Source of the DNA: an uncultured Carnobacterium sp.
GTDB lineage: Bacteria > Bacillota > Bacilli > Lactobacillales > Aerococcaceae
Length of the DNA stretch: 12,372 nucleotides
Direction: 5' to 3'
Assembly (NCBI GenBank): GCA_937976325.1
Contig: CALJSD010000003.1
Location: 1-12,372 of the forward strand
Shown here: one piece after another, positions 1 to 6,208 of the stretch
Layout of the letters: each line of letters begins with the position of its first letter
Position numbering within the stretch: the first letter of the stretch is position 1
Translations under genes and position numbers: made by a program
The notes under the pieces: generated by a model
What the model saw: only the letters and a program-made list of their open reading frames with translations
Told to the model about the DNA's origin: nothing
The model's database searches: none

Positions 1-333
1 GAGGGATAGGGAATGCTCTTTTAAGTATTTCTTTCCGTTCTCAATCGGTTCTTTCTGACTGATCATCGCTACACCAACAAATTCAACTTTGTCTGCATAT
101 TTTTCTTTTAATGTATTTAAAATTGGAAGCTCTTGTTGGCAATCTGGACACCAACTTGCCCATGCATAATAGACGGTTGGTTTTCCGTTAAAGTCTTTTT
201 CAGTTAATTTCTTTCCGCTTGCGTCTTGGAATACGACGTTTGCATCAGCAGGTTTGCTACTTGATGGTAATAAATAAAATGTCGCTAAGCCAACAACCAA
301 AAGAGCTGCAAGAGCCAATAAAAGTTTTTTCAT
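1..333 (-). CDS. TlpA/thioredoxin-like membrane-anchored redox protein (partial, C-terminus outside window)
   Basis: The first 111 codons of a gene that runs off the left edge. Residues 1-23 are a short basic start (MKK) followed by a hydrophobic stretch ending LLPSSSKP, which reads as an uncleaved membrane anchor or signal peptide. A thioredoxin-like fold follows, with the active site WASWCPDCQQELP at Cys62/Cys65. This is the TlpA/ResA/AhpC-TSA type of extracytoplasmic thiol-disulfide protein, which in Gram-positives sits on the outer face of the membrane and reduces or oxidises cysteines of exported proteins. The start ATG (333-331) is preceded by AGAGGA at a good distance. It lies 18 nt after the FMN-binding protein gene and is probably in the same transcript. 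Known family: such proteins usually pair with a CcdA-like transmembrane reductant carrier, which would have to lie beyond the window. The family call is firm; the exact substrate cannot be told. Confidence 0.88.
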   Translation of the reverse strand, partial: MKKLLLALAALLVVGLATFYLLPSSSKPADANVVFQDASGKKLTEKDFNGKPTVYYAWASWCPDCQQELPILNTLKEKYADKVEFVGVAMISQKEPIENGKKYLKEHSLSL

Positions 334-351
334 AAAATCCTCTTTCTATTT

Positions 352-777
352 TTATTCGTGAATATCAAACACGTATTTGTGGCCTTGTGTAAGGCTATGG
401 TAGAATCCTTTACCGTCATATAAGTGGAATACTTGTACTCCAGCAATGTCTTCTTCGTTAGGGTAAACATCTTTTACGAATGGGTTATCTTTAAGAACTT
501 CTTCAAGACGTTCACGACCAATTTCTTTAACAACACCTTCGATACGAATCACTTGGATTAAGTAATCTTCGCTCTTCATAGCAGTAATGGCAACTTTTTG
601 GTTATTTTGTAGTTGTTTGTAGAAGTTTGTTTTAGGACTTGTCATAAAGAATACGCCTTTTTCATTGGCTACACCGATATGGATATGGCGCGCGTGAGGT
701 TGGTTATTCTCATCCGCAGTTGAAACAACAGCTACATTCATTTCTTCTAAAATACGTAAAATTTCATTGACTTCCAT
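352..777 (-). CDS. Pyridoxamine 5'-phosphate oxidase-family FMN-binding protein
   Basis: A 141-residue single-domain split beta-barrel protein. Family hallmarks are the N-terminal helix leading to VAVVSTADENNQPHARHIHI (about residues 15-34), then GVFFMTSPKTNFYKQLQNN (about 41-59), the usual flavin-phosphate-contacting segment, and VIRIEGVVKEI (about 76-86). Proteins of this length and layout bind FMN or F420 as dimers and act as small oxidoreductases or general-stress proteins. True PdxH is longer (about 200 residues) and has extra substrate residues, so a vitamin B6 role is not supported. Start ATG 777-775 has TAGGAGA upstream. It lies 46 nt after the glutathione peroxidase gene and 18 nt before the TlpA-like gene on the same strand, which suggests a redox or stress role. 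The substrate is unknown. Confidence 0.85.
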   Translation of the reverse strand: MEVNEILRILEEMNVAVVSTADENNQPHARHIHIGVANEKGVFFMTSPKTNFYKQLQNNQKVAITAMKSEDYLIQVIRIEGVVKEIGRERLEEVLKDNPFVKDVYPNEEDIAGVQVFHLYDGKGFYHSLTQGHKYVFDIHE

Positions 778-823
778 GGTGATTTCTCCTAACTGTTTTC
801 TTTTTATTTTATCACAGATTGTT

Positions 824-1300
824 TTATGAAAGAAGACTTGCGATTTCGTCTCGGATTTGTTCAGGCGTTGTGGTAGGGGCGAAACGTTTTAAAATCGTTC
901 CATCTTTCGCTACGAGGAATTTTGTAAAATTCCATTTGACCTTCTCACCGAAAAGACCAGCCGTCTCTTTCTTTAATAAATCAAATAATGGATGAGTTTC
1001 AGGACCATTCACTTTGACTTTGCCAAACATTGGAAAAGTCGTGTTGTAGGTCAATTGGCAGTGAGAGAGCGCTTGTTCAGCAGTAAGAGGCTCTTGCCCT
1101 GCAAATTGATTACAAGGGAACCCAAGAACCGCAAAGCCTTTGTCCTTGAACTCTAAATAAAGTTTTTCTAGTCCTTCAAACTGTGGTGCTAGACCGCAAC
1201 CACTTGCCGTATTTACGATGAGTAGTAATTGTCCTTTATAGTCCTCTAGCGTGGTAACATCTCCACTGACTGTTGGGACTTCGATTTCATAAATTGACAT
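824..1300 (-). CDS. gpx: Glutathione peroxidase family thiol peroxidase (Cys type)
   Basis: A 158-residue cytosolic peroxidase, the usual length for bacterial and yeast GPx. The peroxidatic site is NTASGCG with Cys35 in place of selenocysteine. The rest of the catalytic tetrad is visible: Gln69 in NQFAGQEP, and Trp123-Asn124 in KWNFTKFLV. Cys81 in HCQLTYNTTFPMF sits where the resolving cysteine lies in thioredoxin-dependent GPx proteins such as yeast Gpx3. The enzyme is therefore more likely a thioredoxin peroxidase, reducing H2O2 or organic hydroperoxides through a Cys35-Cys81 disulfide, than a glutathione-dependent enzyme (inference). Cys63 in GFPCNQF is the third conserved cysteine. The subunit-interface loop of tetrameric animal GPx is absent. 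Start ATG 1300-1298 is preceded by AAGGA. It lies 16 nt behind the HAD phosphatase gene, so the two are probably co-transcribed. Confidence 0.95.
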   Translation of the reverse strand: MSIYEIEVPTVSGDVTTLEDYKGQLLLIVNTASGCGLAPQFEGLEKLYLEFKDKGFAVLGFPCNQFAGQEPLTAEQALSHCQLTYNTTFPMFGKVKVNGPETHPLFDLLKKETAGLFGEKVKWNFTKFLVAKDGTILKRFAPTTTPEQIRDEIASLLS

Positions 1301-1316
1301 TCATTTTCCTTCTTTC

Positions 1317-2084
1317 TTAAATAAGGCCGTAGTGTTTTAATCCATTAACAATGCCGTTATCTGTATTGTTGGTCGTAATAAATTCTGCAATTTCTTTAAG
1401 CACAGGAAGTGCATTCCCCATTGCTACAGGGTGAGTTACTGCTTGAAGCATCTCGATATCGTTTGGACCGTCTCCGAATGCGTAAGTTTCAGCATCTTCT
1501 TGGTCTAAGTACTCTAAGAAGCGTTTGATCCCTTCGGCTTTGGAATTTCCTTTTGAAATCACATCGACTGAGTACGGCGTGTTTCGTAAGAAATCCAGAT
1601 TAGGAAAAGCTACTTTATATTTTTCTTCAGCAGGTGGAAGAGAGATAAAGAGCATCATGTTAATTGGATTTTCTTTATAAAAATCAGCTTTCAGTGCAGG
1701 AGGATTAGTATGAATAAATCCATATGCATCTTTAGCACCTACGGAGGATTCTACAAGATAAAATTCTTTGTCATTATAGGCTGTTAACCCATAACCATCT
1801 TCTTTTACCATTTGATGGAATCTTTCTACCGTTTCAGTTGGAATTTCTGAAGAATAAACACGTTCTCCTTGATAAAGAACGACTTGACCGTTCATAAAAA
1901 TTCCTGAGTGGATATTCGCACTCTCCATAATATCGCGCGTTTCAGCAGGAGAACGTCCTGTTGCGATAAAGGGCTCATATCCATTGTCTTTTAGCGTTTG
2001 AATGGCCTCTGCGGTAGCCGCATCTACTTTTGACTCCCCATTTAGTAGCGTCCCATCCAAATCAAAAAATACAAAACCTTTCAT
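1317..2084 (-). CDS. Cof-type HAD-superfamily hydrolase (phosphatase)
   Basis: A 255-residue HAD IIB phosphatase. Motif I is FFDLDGTLL (nucleophile Asp8, acid/base Asp10), motif II FIATGR (Thr42), motif III Lys182 in SKGNSKAEG, and motif IV FGDGPNDIEML (Asp205, Asp209, Mg2+ binding). The C2B cap lies between motifs II and III. Family members dephosphorylate sugar phosphates, PLP, FMN or similar metabolites; which one cannot be read here. Start choice: an ATG six codons upstream (2102-2100) has no ribosome binding site and lies only ~7 nt from the expected transcription start of the extended -10 at 2116-2121. The ATG at 2084-2082 has GGAG (2094-2091) at ideal spacing and begins exactly MKGFVFFDLDGTLL, as family members do. 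It is the first gene of the leftward redox cluster, followed after 16 nt by gpx. Confidence 0.93.
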   Translation of the reverse strand: MKGFVFFDLDGTLLNGESKVDAATAEAIQTLKDNGYEPFIATGRSPAETRDIMESANIHSGIFMNGQVVLYQGERVYSSEIPTETVERFHQMVKEDGYGLTAYNDKEFYLVESSVGAKDAYGFIHTNPPALKADFYKENPINMMLFISLPPAEEKYKVAFPNLDFLRNTPYSVDVISKGNSKAEGIKRFLEYLDQEDAETYAFGDGPNDIEMLQAVTHPVAMGNALPVLKEIAEFITTNNTDNGIVNGLKHYGLI

Positions 2085-2115
2085 TCCGTCACTCCATTTC
2101 ATTTTGTCTTTTTCT

Positions 2116-2124
2116 ATTATACCA
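2116..2124 (-). promoter_or_regulatory. Extended -10 promoter for the leftward HAD-gpx cluster
   Basis: On the minus strand the sequence reads TGG-TATAAT, a perfect -10 hexamer (2121-2116) with the upstream TG of an extended -10. No convincing -35 is seen 16-18 nt upstream, which is normal for this promoter class. The transcription start would fall near 2108-2110. Confidence 0.7.
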
Positions 2125-2198
2125 TGTTTTCAAAGTTTTGAATTGTAGTTCGAATTCATAGTATTTCGCGTGAAAGAGTAGAATTATCGTAGTTTTTA

Positions 2199-2207
2199 TG
2201 TTAAAAT
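2199..2207 (+). promoter_or_regulatory. Extended -10 promoter for secG
   Basis: TG-T-TAAAAT at 2199-2207 gives an extended -10 with one mismatch to TATAAT, about 32 nt ahead of the secG start and 18 nt before its Shine-Dalgarno. No clear -35 is visible. It is divergent from the HAD-gpx promoter within the same 150-nt intergenic region. Confidence 0.55.
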
Positions 2208-2238
2208 TGAAAAGAATTTTAGTTAAGGAGGGAATCCT

Positions 2239-2469
2239 TTGTACAGTTTAATTTTATCACTGATGGTTGTGGTATGCGTATTATTAATTATTGTTGTTGC
2301 AATGCAACCTTCAAAAACAAATGCTGCGAATTTAACAGGTGGAGCAGAACAATTATTCGGTAAACAAAAAGCACGTGGTTTTGAGGCATTCTTAATTCGC
2401 GTAACAGTTGTTTTAGGAACAATCTTCATGTTATTAGCATTTGCATTAGCATACATTTCATCAAAATAA
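2239..2469 (+). CDS. secG: Preprotein translocase subunit SecG
   Basis: A 76-residue inner-membrane protein with the SecG layout: a first membrane helix (about residues 3-22), a polar linker with the conserved GGAEQLFGKQKARGFEAFL pattern (about 33-52), then a second membrane helix (about 54-74). SecG associates with SecY and SecE and assists SecA-driven export. The start is TTG at 2239, not an ATG: AAGGAGGG at 2225-2232 is placed exactly for it, and the next in-frame ATG (codon 9) would remove part of the first helix. The gene sits directly upstream of the carboxylesterase, rnr and smpB, a conserved order in Bacilli. A strong terminator follows the stop codon by a few bases. Confidence 0.96.
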   Translation: MYSLILSLMVVVCVLLIIVVAMQPSKTNAANLTGGAEQLFGKQKARGFEAFLIRVTVVLGTIFMLLAFALAYISSK

Positions 2470-2476
2470 TAAATTT

Positions 2477-2516
2477 AAGTACAATTGTTCGGACAGCCAA
2501 CCAATTGTACTTTTTT
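2477..2516 (+). terminator. Rho-independent terminator after secG
   Basis: Arms AAGTACAATTG (2477-2487) and CAATTGTACTT (2502-2512) form an 11-bp stem. Further TT/AA and GG/CC pairs can stack inside the loop. The 3' arm runs into a T-tract (2511-2516). Confidence 0.85.
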
Positions 2517-2542
2517 ATTTGTCAGATTAGAGGAGTAATATT

Positions 2543-3271
2543 ATGGAAGCACTATGGTTAAGAAAAGAAAGCAATACAAGAGCGGTGATTTTATTTCATG
2601 CTTATACAGGAACGCCTGCTGATGTGAGAATGCTTGCGCAGTTTTTACATCGTCATGATTATGCAGTCTATGTTCCAGTATTTTCTGGCCATGGAACTCC
2701 AGATGTGGAAGATATCTTGGCAAGTTCTCCTGAGGCTTGGTATGAAGATGCCAAACGTGCTGTCGACTTTGTTCGAGGAGAAGGATTTCACACAGTGGCT
2801 GCCTTCGGATTATCGATGGGCGGTATTATGGCGACAAAATTAGCAACCGAACATCTCGTTGAATATGCAGGGACTTTTTGTTCGCCGGTATCTTCTGGGA
2901 ATCCTCAGTTGCCAGGACTGTTTCAAAGTTTTATGATGTATGCGAAGGCGTCTTATAGAAATGTAGGACGACCATTTGATGAAGCTGAAATGAAGGAAAA
3001 AGCACAAAAACAATTAGCACACATTCAATCATTTTCAAGTGACGTTGCTTCGCATTTAGATGAAGTGACAGGAAGTTTTTATATTGCACAAGGGGAACAA
3101 GATACACTTGTTGATCCTGAGTCTTCTCTCGAGTTGAAAGAAGGGCTCGTTAACGCACAAGTGGAGTTACATTGGTATGAAGAAGCAGGGCACGTGATTA
3201 CGGTTAGTCCTGTTAGAAAGGAATTCCAAGAGACTGTTCTCTCTTTTCTAAATCAACAAGAATGGAGGTAA
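2543..3271 (+). CDS. est: Carboxylesterase, Est30/YvaK type alpha/beta hydrolase
   Basis: A 242-residue cytosolic alpha/beta hydrolase. The oxyanion region is LFHAYTGTP (about 17-25), the nucleophile elbow GLSMGG contains Ser91, and the rest of the triad is Asp187 in QGEQDTLVD and His217 in EEAGHVI. These positions match Geobacillus Est30 (Ser94, Asp193, His223) allowing for small length differences. Family members hydrolyse short- and medium-chain esters, and the physiological substrate is not known. ATG 2543 has AGAGGAG at 2529-2535, 7 nt upstream. The rnr start follows 4 nt after the stop, so the two genes are translationally close and co-transcribed. No promoter is obvious between the secG terminator and this gene. 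The secG-est-rnr-smpB context, common in Bacilli, supports the assignment. Confidence 0.94.
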   Translation: MEALWLRKESNTRAVILFHAYTGTPADVRMLAQFLHRHDYAVYVPVFSGHGTPDVEDILASSPEAWYEDAKRAVDFVRGEGFHTVAAFGLSMGGIMATKLATEHLVEYAGTFCSPVSSGNPQLPGLFQSFMMYAKASYRNVGRPFDEAEMKEKAQKQLAHIQSFSSDVASHLDEVTGSFYIAQGEQDTLVDPESSLELKEGLVNAQVELHWYEEAGHVITVSPVRKEFQETVLSFLNQQEWR

Positions 3272-3275
3272 AGAA

Positions 3276-5570
3276 ATGAGACAATCATTAGAAGAAATCT
3301 TAATGGCTTTCTTTATGGAACATGAATCTGAAAGTTTTTTTGTTCAAGAAATTAGTGAGCATTTCGGATTTACTGCTTCAAAGGACTTTAAGATTTTAGT
3401 GAAACAATTAGCTGACCTCGAAGATTCTGGAAAAATTGTATTAACACGACAAGGTAAATTTGGATTCAATCAAAAAAATCGTACGTTAGAAGGAACATTC
3501 CGATTAAACGATAAAGGATTTGGTTTTGTCACAGTTGAAGAAGGCAAACCAGATATTTTTATTCCAAGAACGGATGTCCATGGCGCTATGGATGGAGACA
3601 AAGTTGCGATTCGTATCGTTCAAGAAGAAAATCCTTATAACGATAAAGCCGCAAGCGGAACAATCGTGAAGATTATTGAACGCGCTGTGAAGCAAGTGGT
3701 GGGGATTTATACACGTTATCCATCGAAGATTATGATGCAAACAGGCTATTGTGGCGAAATTGCATTAAAAGATTCTAAATTAAAGAAAACGAAATGTTAT
3801 GTGACTAGAAAGGGATTAAACCCAGTTGACGGAACCGTCGTGATTGCCGAAGTTGATAGTTATGAAACAGAGCGTCACGAACTCGTCTTGAAGGCGCATA
3901 TCGTTAAAGAAATCGGCTATAAAGACGCTGTCGGCATGGATATTTTAATGATTTTACATCAATTAAAAATCCCAACAGTATTCCCAGACTCTGTTATAGA
4001 GGAAGCCAACCGTGTGAGTGAAACTATCTCACCGGAAGAAATCGAAGGGCGTGTTGATTTACGCCAAGAATTAACCGTGACAATTGACGGAGCAGATGCC
4101 AAAGACTTAGATGATGCGGTCGCTCTTGTAAAACGCGAAGATGGAACCTTTGTCTTAACGGTATCCATCGCCGACGTTTCTTATTATGTAACGGAAAATT
4201 CTGAAATGGATAAGGAAGCATTTGAACGCGGAACGAGTGTGTATTTAACAGACCGTGTGGTTCCAATGTTGCCACAACGATTATCAAACGGAATCTGCTC
4301 GTTGCATCCATATGAAGAGAGATTAACGTTAACAGCACGTATGGAAATTGACCGTAGCGGAACAATTTATCAGCACGAGATTTTCCCAAGTGTGATTCAA
4401 TCGAACGAGCGATTAACTTATGATGAAGTGAATGTATTATTCAATACGAATGAAGCTTCCGAAAAAATCACTCCAGAGATTGAAGAAATGCTCTGGAATA
4501 TGAAAGAATTACATAAGATTCTTGAGCGTAGACGTATGGAACGTGGAGCGATTGACTTTGATACACAAGAAGCAAAAATTCTTGTGGATGAAAAAGGCGC
4601 ACCAACAGAAATCGTACTACGTGAACGTGGCGTAGCAGAGCGACTCATTGAGTCCTTTATGCTTGCGGCTAATGAAACAGTGGCGCGTCATTATGAACAA
4701 TTGAAGGTGCCATTCATTTACCGTATTCATGAAAATCCAGATAGCGAAAAACTCCAACGTTTCTTAGAGTTTATTACCGCATTTGGAATTACGATTAAAG
4801 GGAAGAACGATTCGATAACACCGAAGAAATTGCAAAAGGCCTTGAATGAGGTACGCGGCGAGCCGTATGAAGCAGTGGTATCGACGATGATGCTTCGTTC
4901 GATGAAACAAGCTAAATACGATATCACGCCAACGGGACACTATGGACTGGCAGCTGAAGACTATACGCACTTCACTTCGCCAATCCGTCGTTATCCAGAC
5001 TTAATCGTTCACCGTATGATTCGTCATTACGGAAAACATCCAGGTCATTTATCGAAGAAAGAAGAAACACTTCTAGAAGATAAGTTGCAACAAATTGCAG
5101 ATCAATCGTCTCGTATGGAACGACTTGCAGTACAGGCAGAACGCGATGTGAATGCATTGAAGAAAGCCGAATACATGCAAGACAAAGTCGGCGAAGAGTT
5201 CGATGGTATCGTAAGTTCTGTAACAAAATTCGGGATGTTTGTCGAGTTAGCAAATACCGTAGAAGGATTAATTCATATTTCTCACTTGAAACAAGACTAC
5301 TTTAACTTTATTGAAAGCCATATGATTTTACTTGGCGAACGTACGGGCGTAAGTTACCGTATTGGGGACCGAGTTCGTGTGAAATGTGTGAAAGTAGATG
5401 TCGAAGCTAGAGAAGTCGATTTCCTACTCGTAGAAGATGCAAAATTGGCCAAAACAGAACGACCAAGAAGAGGCGAACGCTTTGATGATAAGTCTTCTAA
5501 GAAAGGCAAAAAATCAAAAGGACGCCAACGCTTTAAAAAAGCCATTAAAACGAAAAAGAAAAGACGCTAG
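3276..5570 (+). CDS. rnr: Ribonuclease R (3'-5' exoribonuclease)
   Basis: A 764-residue RNase II/RNB-family exonuclease that degrades structured RNA processively, including mRNA released by trans-translation and rRNA during quality control. In order: an N-terminal winged-helix domain (about 1-65), two cold-shock/OB domains (about 70-220), the RNB catalytic domain (about 255-580), an S1 domain (about 635-715; GEEFDGIVSSVTKFGMFVE) and a lysine/arginine-rich tail to the end. The metal-binding aspartates lie in IDGADAKDLDDAV as Asp271, Asp277, Asp279 and Asp280, the same spacing as in RNase II and RNase R. HFTSPIRRYPDLIVHR is the conserved RNB segment near its C-terminal side. The Shine-Dalgarno GGAGGT overlaps the end of the esterase gene. 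The stop codon lies within the smpB ribosome binding site, consistent with a coupled rnr-smpB unit. Confidence 0.98.
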   Translation: MRQSLEEILMAFFMEHESESFFVQEISEHFGFTASKDFKILVKQLADLEDSGKIVLTRQGKFGFNQKNRTLEGTFRLNDKGFGFVTVEEGKPDIFIPRTDVHGAMDGDKVAIRIVQEENPYNDKAASGTIVKIIERAVKQVVGIYTRYPSKIMMQTGYCGEIALKDSKLKKTKCYVTRKGLNPVDGTVVIAEVDSYETERHELVLKAHIVKEIGYKDAVGMDILMILHQLKIPTVFPDSVIEEANRVSETISPEEIEGRVDLRQELTVTIDGADAKDLDDAVALVKREDGTFVLTVSIADVSYYVTENSEMDKEAFERGTSVYLTDRVVPMLPQRLSNGICSLHPYEERLTLTARMEIDRSGTIYQHEIFPSVIQSNERLTYDEVNVLFNTNEASEKITPEIEEMLWNMKELHKILERRRMERGAIDFDTQEAKILVDEKGAPTEIVLRERGVAERLIESFMLAANETVARHYEQLKVPFIYRIHENPDSEKLQRFLEFITAFGITIKGKNDSITPKKLQKALNEVRGEPYEAVVSTMMLRSMKQAKYDITPTGHYGLAAEDYTHFTSPIRRYPDLIVHRMIRHYGKHPGHLSKKEETLLEDKLQQIADQSSRMERLAVQAERDVNALKKAEYMQDKVGEEFDGIVSSVTKFGMFVELANTVEGLIHISHLKQDYFNFIESHMILLGERTGVSYRIGDRVRVKCVKVDVEAREVDFLLVEDAKLAKTERPRRGERFDDKSSKKGKKSKGRQRFKKAIKTKKKRR

Positions 5571-5581
5571 GAGGTTCGTGA

Positions 5582-6046
5582 ATGCCTAAAGGAACGAACG
5601 ATAAAGTGCTCGCACAAAATCGAAAAGCGAATCATGACTATACGATTCTTGAAACGATTGAAGCAGGGATGGTCTTAACCGGAACAGAAATCAAATCGGT
5701 TCGTCAGGCGCGTATCAATTTAAAAGATGGATATGTAAGCTTGAAGCAAGGAGAAGCTTTCCTTGTAGGAGTTCATATTAGTCCGTTTGAACAAGGGACA
5801 CTTTTCAATCATGACCCATTAAGAACGAGAAAATTATTGCTTCATAAAAAGCAAATCAACTATTTACTGGAGCAAGTCAAGCAAGCCGGAAATACAGTAG
5901 TGCCGCTGAAGGTCTACATTAAAAATGGCGTTGCGAAGTTGTTAATCGGAGTTGCGAAAGGGAAGAAAAATTACGATAAACGTGATGCCTTAAAGCAAAA
6001 GGATATGAAACGCGAAATCGATCGTGCAATGAAAGAAAGATATTAA
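5582..6046 (+). CDS. smpB: SsrA (tmRNA)-binding protein SmpB
   Basis: A 154-residue protein of the usual SmpB length. It carries the conserved N-terminal NRKANHDYTILETIEAG, the tmRNA-contacting LTGTEIKSVRQARINLKDGYV (about 33-53), the HDPLRTRKLLLHKKQI segment (about 77-92), and the basic C-terminal tail KGKKNYDKRDALKQKDMK that enters the empty mRNA channel. It delivers tmRNA to stalled ribosomes. The start ATG is preceded by TAGGAGG, which overlaps the rnr stop. tmRNA (ssrA) often lies downstream in Firmicutes. Here only ~160 nt separate smpB from vex1 and a terminator follows at once, so ssrA must be elsewhere. Confidence 0.98.
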   Translation: MPKGTNDKVLAQNRKANHDYTILETIEAGMVLTGTEIKSVRQARINLKDGYVSLKQGEAFLVGVHISPFEQGTLFNHDPLRTRKLLLHKKQINYLLEQVKQAGNTVVPLKVYIKNGVAKLLIGVAKGKKNYDKRDALKQKDMKREIDRAMKERY

Positions 6047-6051
6047 AGAGG

Positions 6052-6080
6052 AAGGCTGGATAATCTGTCCAGCCTTTTTT
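6052..6080 (+). terminator. Rho-independent terminator after smpB
   Basis: AAGGCTGGA (6052-6060) pairs with TCCAGCCTT (6068-6076), a 9-bp stem with a 7-nt loop, followed by T to 6080. It closes the est-rnr-smpB unit and separates it from the vex locus. Confidence 0.92.
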
Positions 6081-6098
6081 GCATGCAAAAAATATTTT

Positions 6099-6116
6099 AT
6101 TACCATATATGGTAAT
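6099..6116. repeat. 18-bp perfect palindrome upstream of vex1 (candidate operator)
   Basis: ATTACCATATATGGTAAT is perfectly self-complementary over 18 bp and sits about 40 nt upstream of the 11-bp direct repeat and ~95 nt before vex1. Such a dyad suits a dimeric repressor. Its 7-bp stem followed by GAA and T6 (6120-6125) could alternatively act as a weak second terminator behind smpB. Confidence 0.6.
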
Positions 6117-6136
6117 GAATTTTTTCAAAAAAGAAT

Positions 6137-6160
6137 TTCGTTTCATATTCGTTTCATATT
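6137..6160 (+). promoter_or_regulatory. Tandem direct repeat, 11-bp period: likely OmpR/PhoB-type regulator site before vex1
   Basis: TTCGTTTCATATT occurs twice in tandem (6137-6149 and 6148-6160) with a period of exactly 11 bp, about one helical turn. OmpR/PhoB-family response regulators bind as head-to-tail dimers to direct repeats with this spacing (established for PhoB). The locus encodes such a regulator (VncR-like), so it is the natural candidate to bind here and control vex123. A possible weak -10 (TAATAG, 6173-6178) lies 12 nt downstream without a good -35, as expected for an activator-dependent promoter. Confidence 0.65.
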
Positions 6161-6208
6161 GGAAGTGCAAACTAATAGTACAGAATAGGAAAGGAAGTGG
6201 GAGAGCAC

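Noticed and set aside
778..823. Separate promoter for the FMN-binding protein gene on the minus strand
   Set aside because: TAAAAT is present but lacks a TG extension and a recognisable -35; read-through from the HAD-gpx promoter is simpler.
4024..4389. 121-codon minus-strand frame opposite rnr
   Set aside because: Lies wholly within the conserved RNB domain coding sequence; no independent support.
6047..6208. tmRNA (ssrA) after smpB
   Set aside because: The gap is ~160 nt, far shorter than tmRNA, and is filled by a terminator and repeats.
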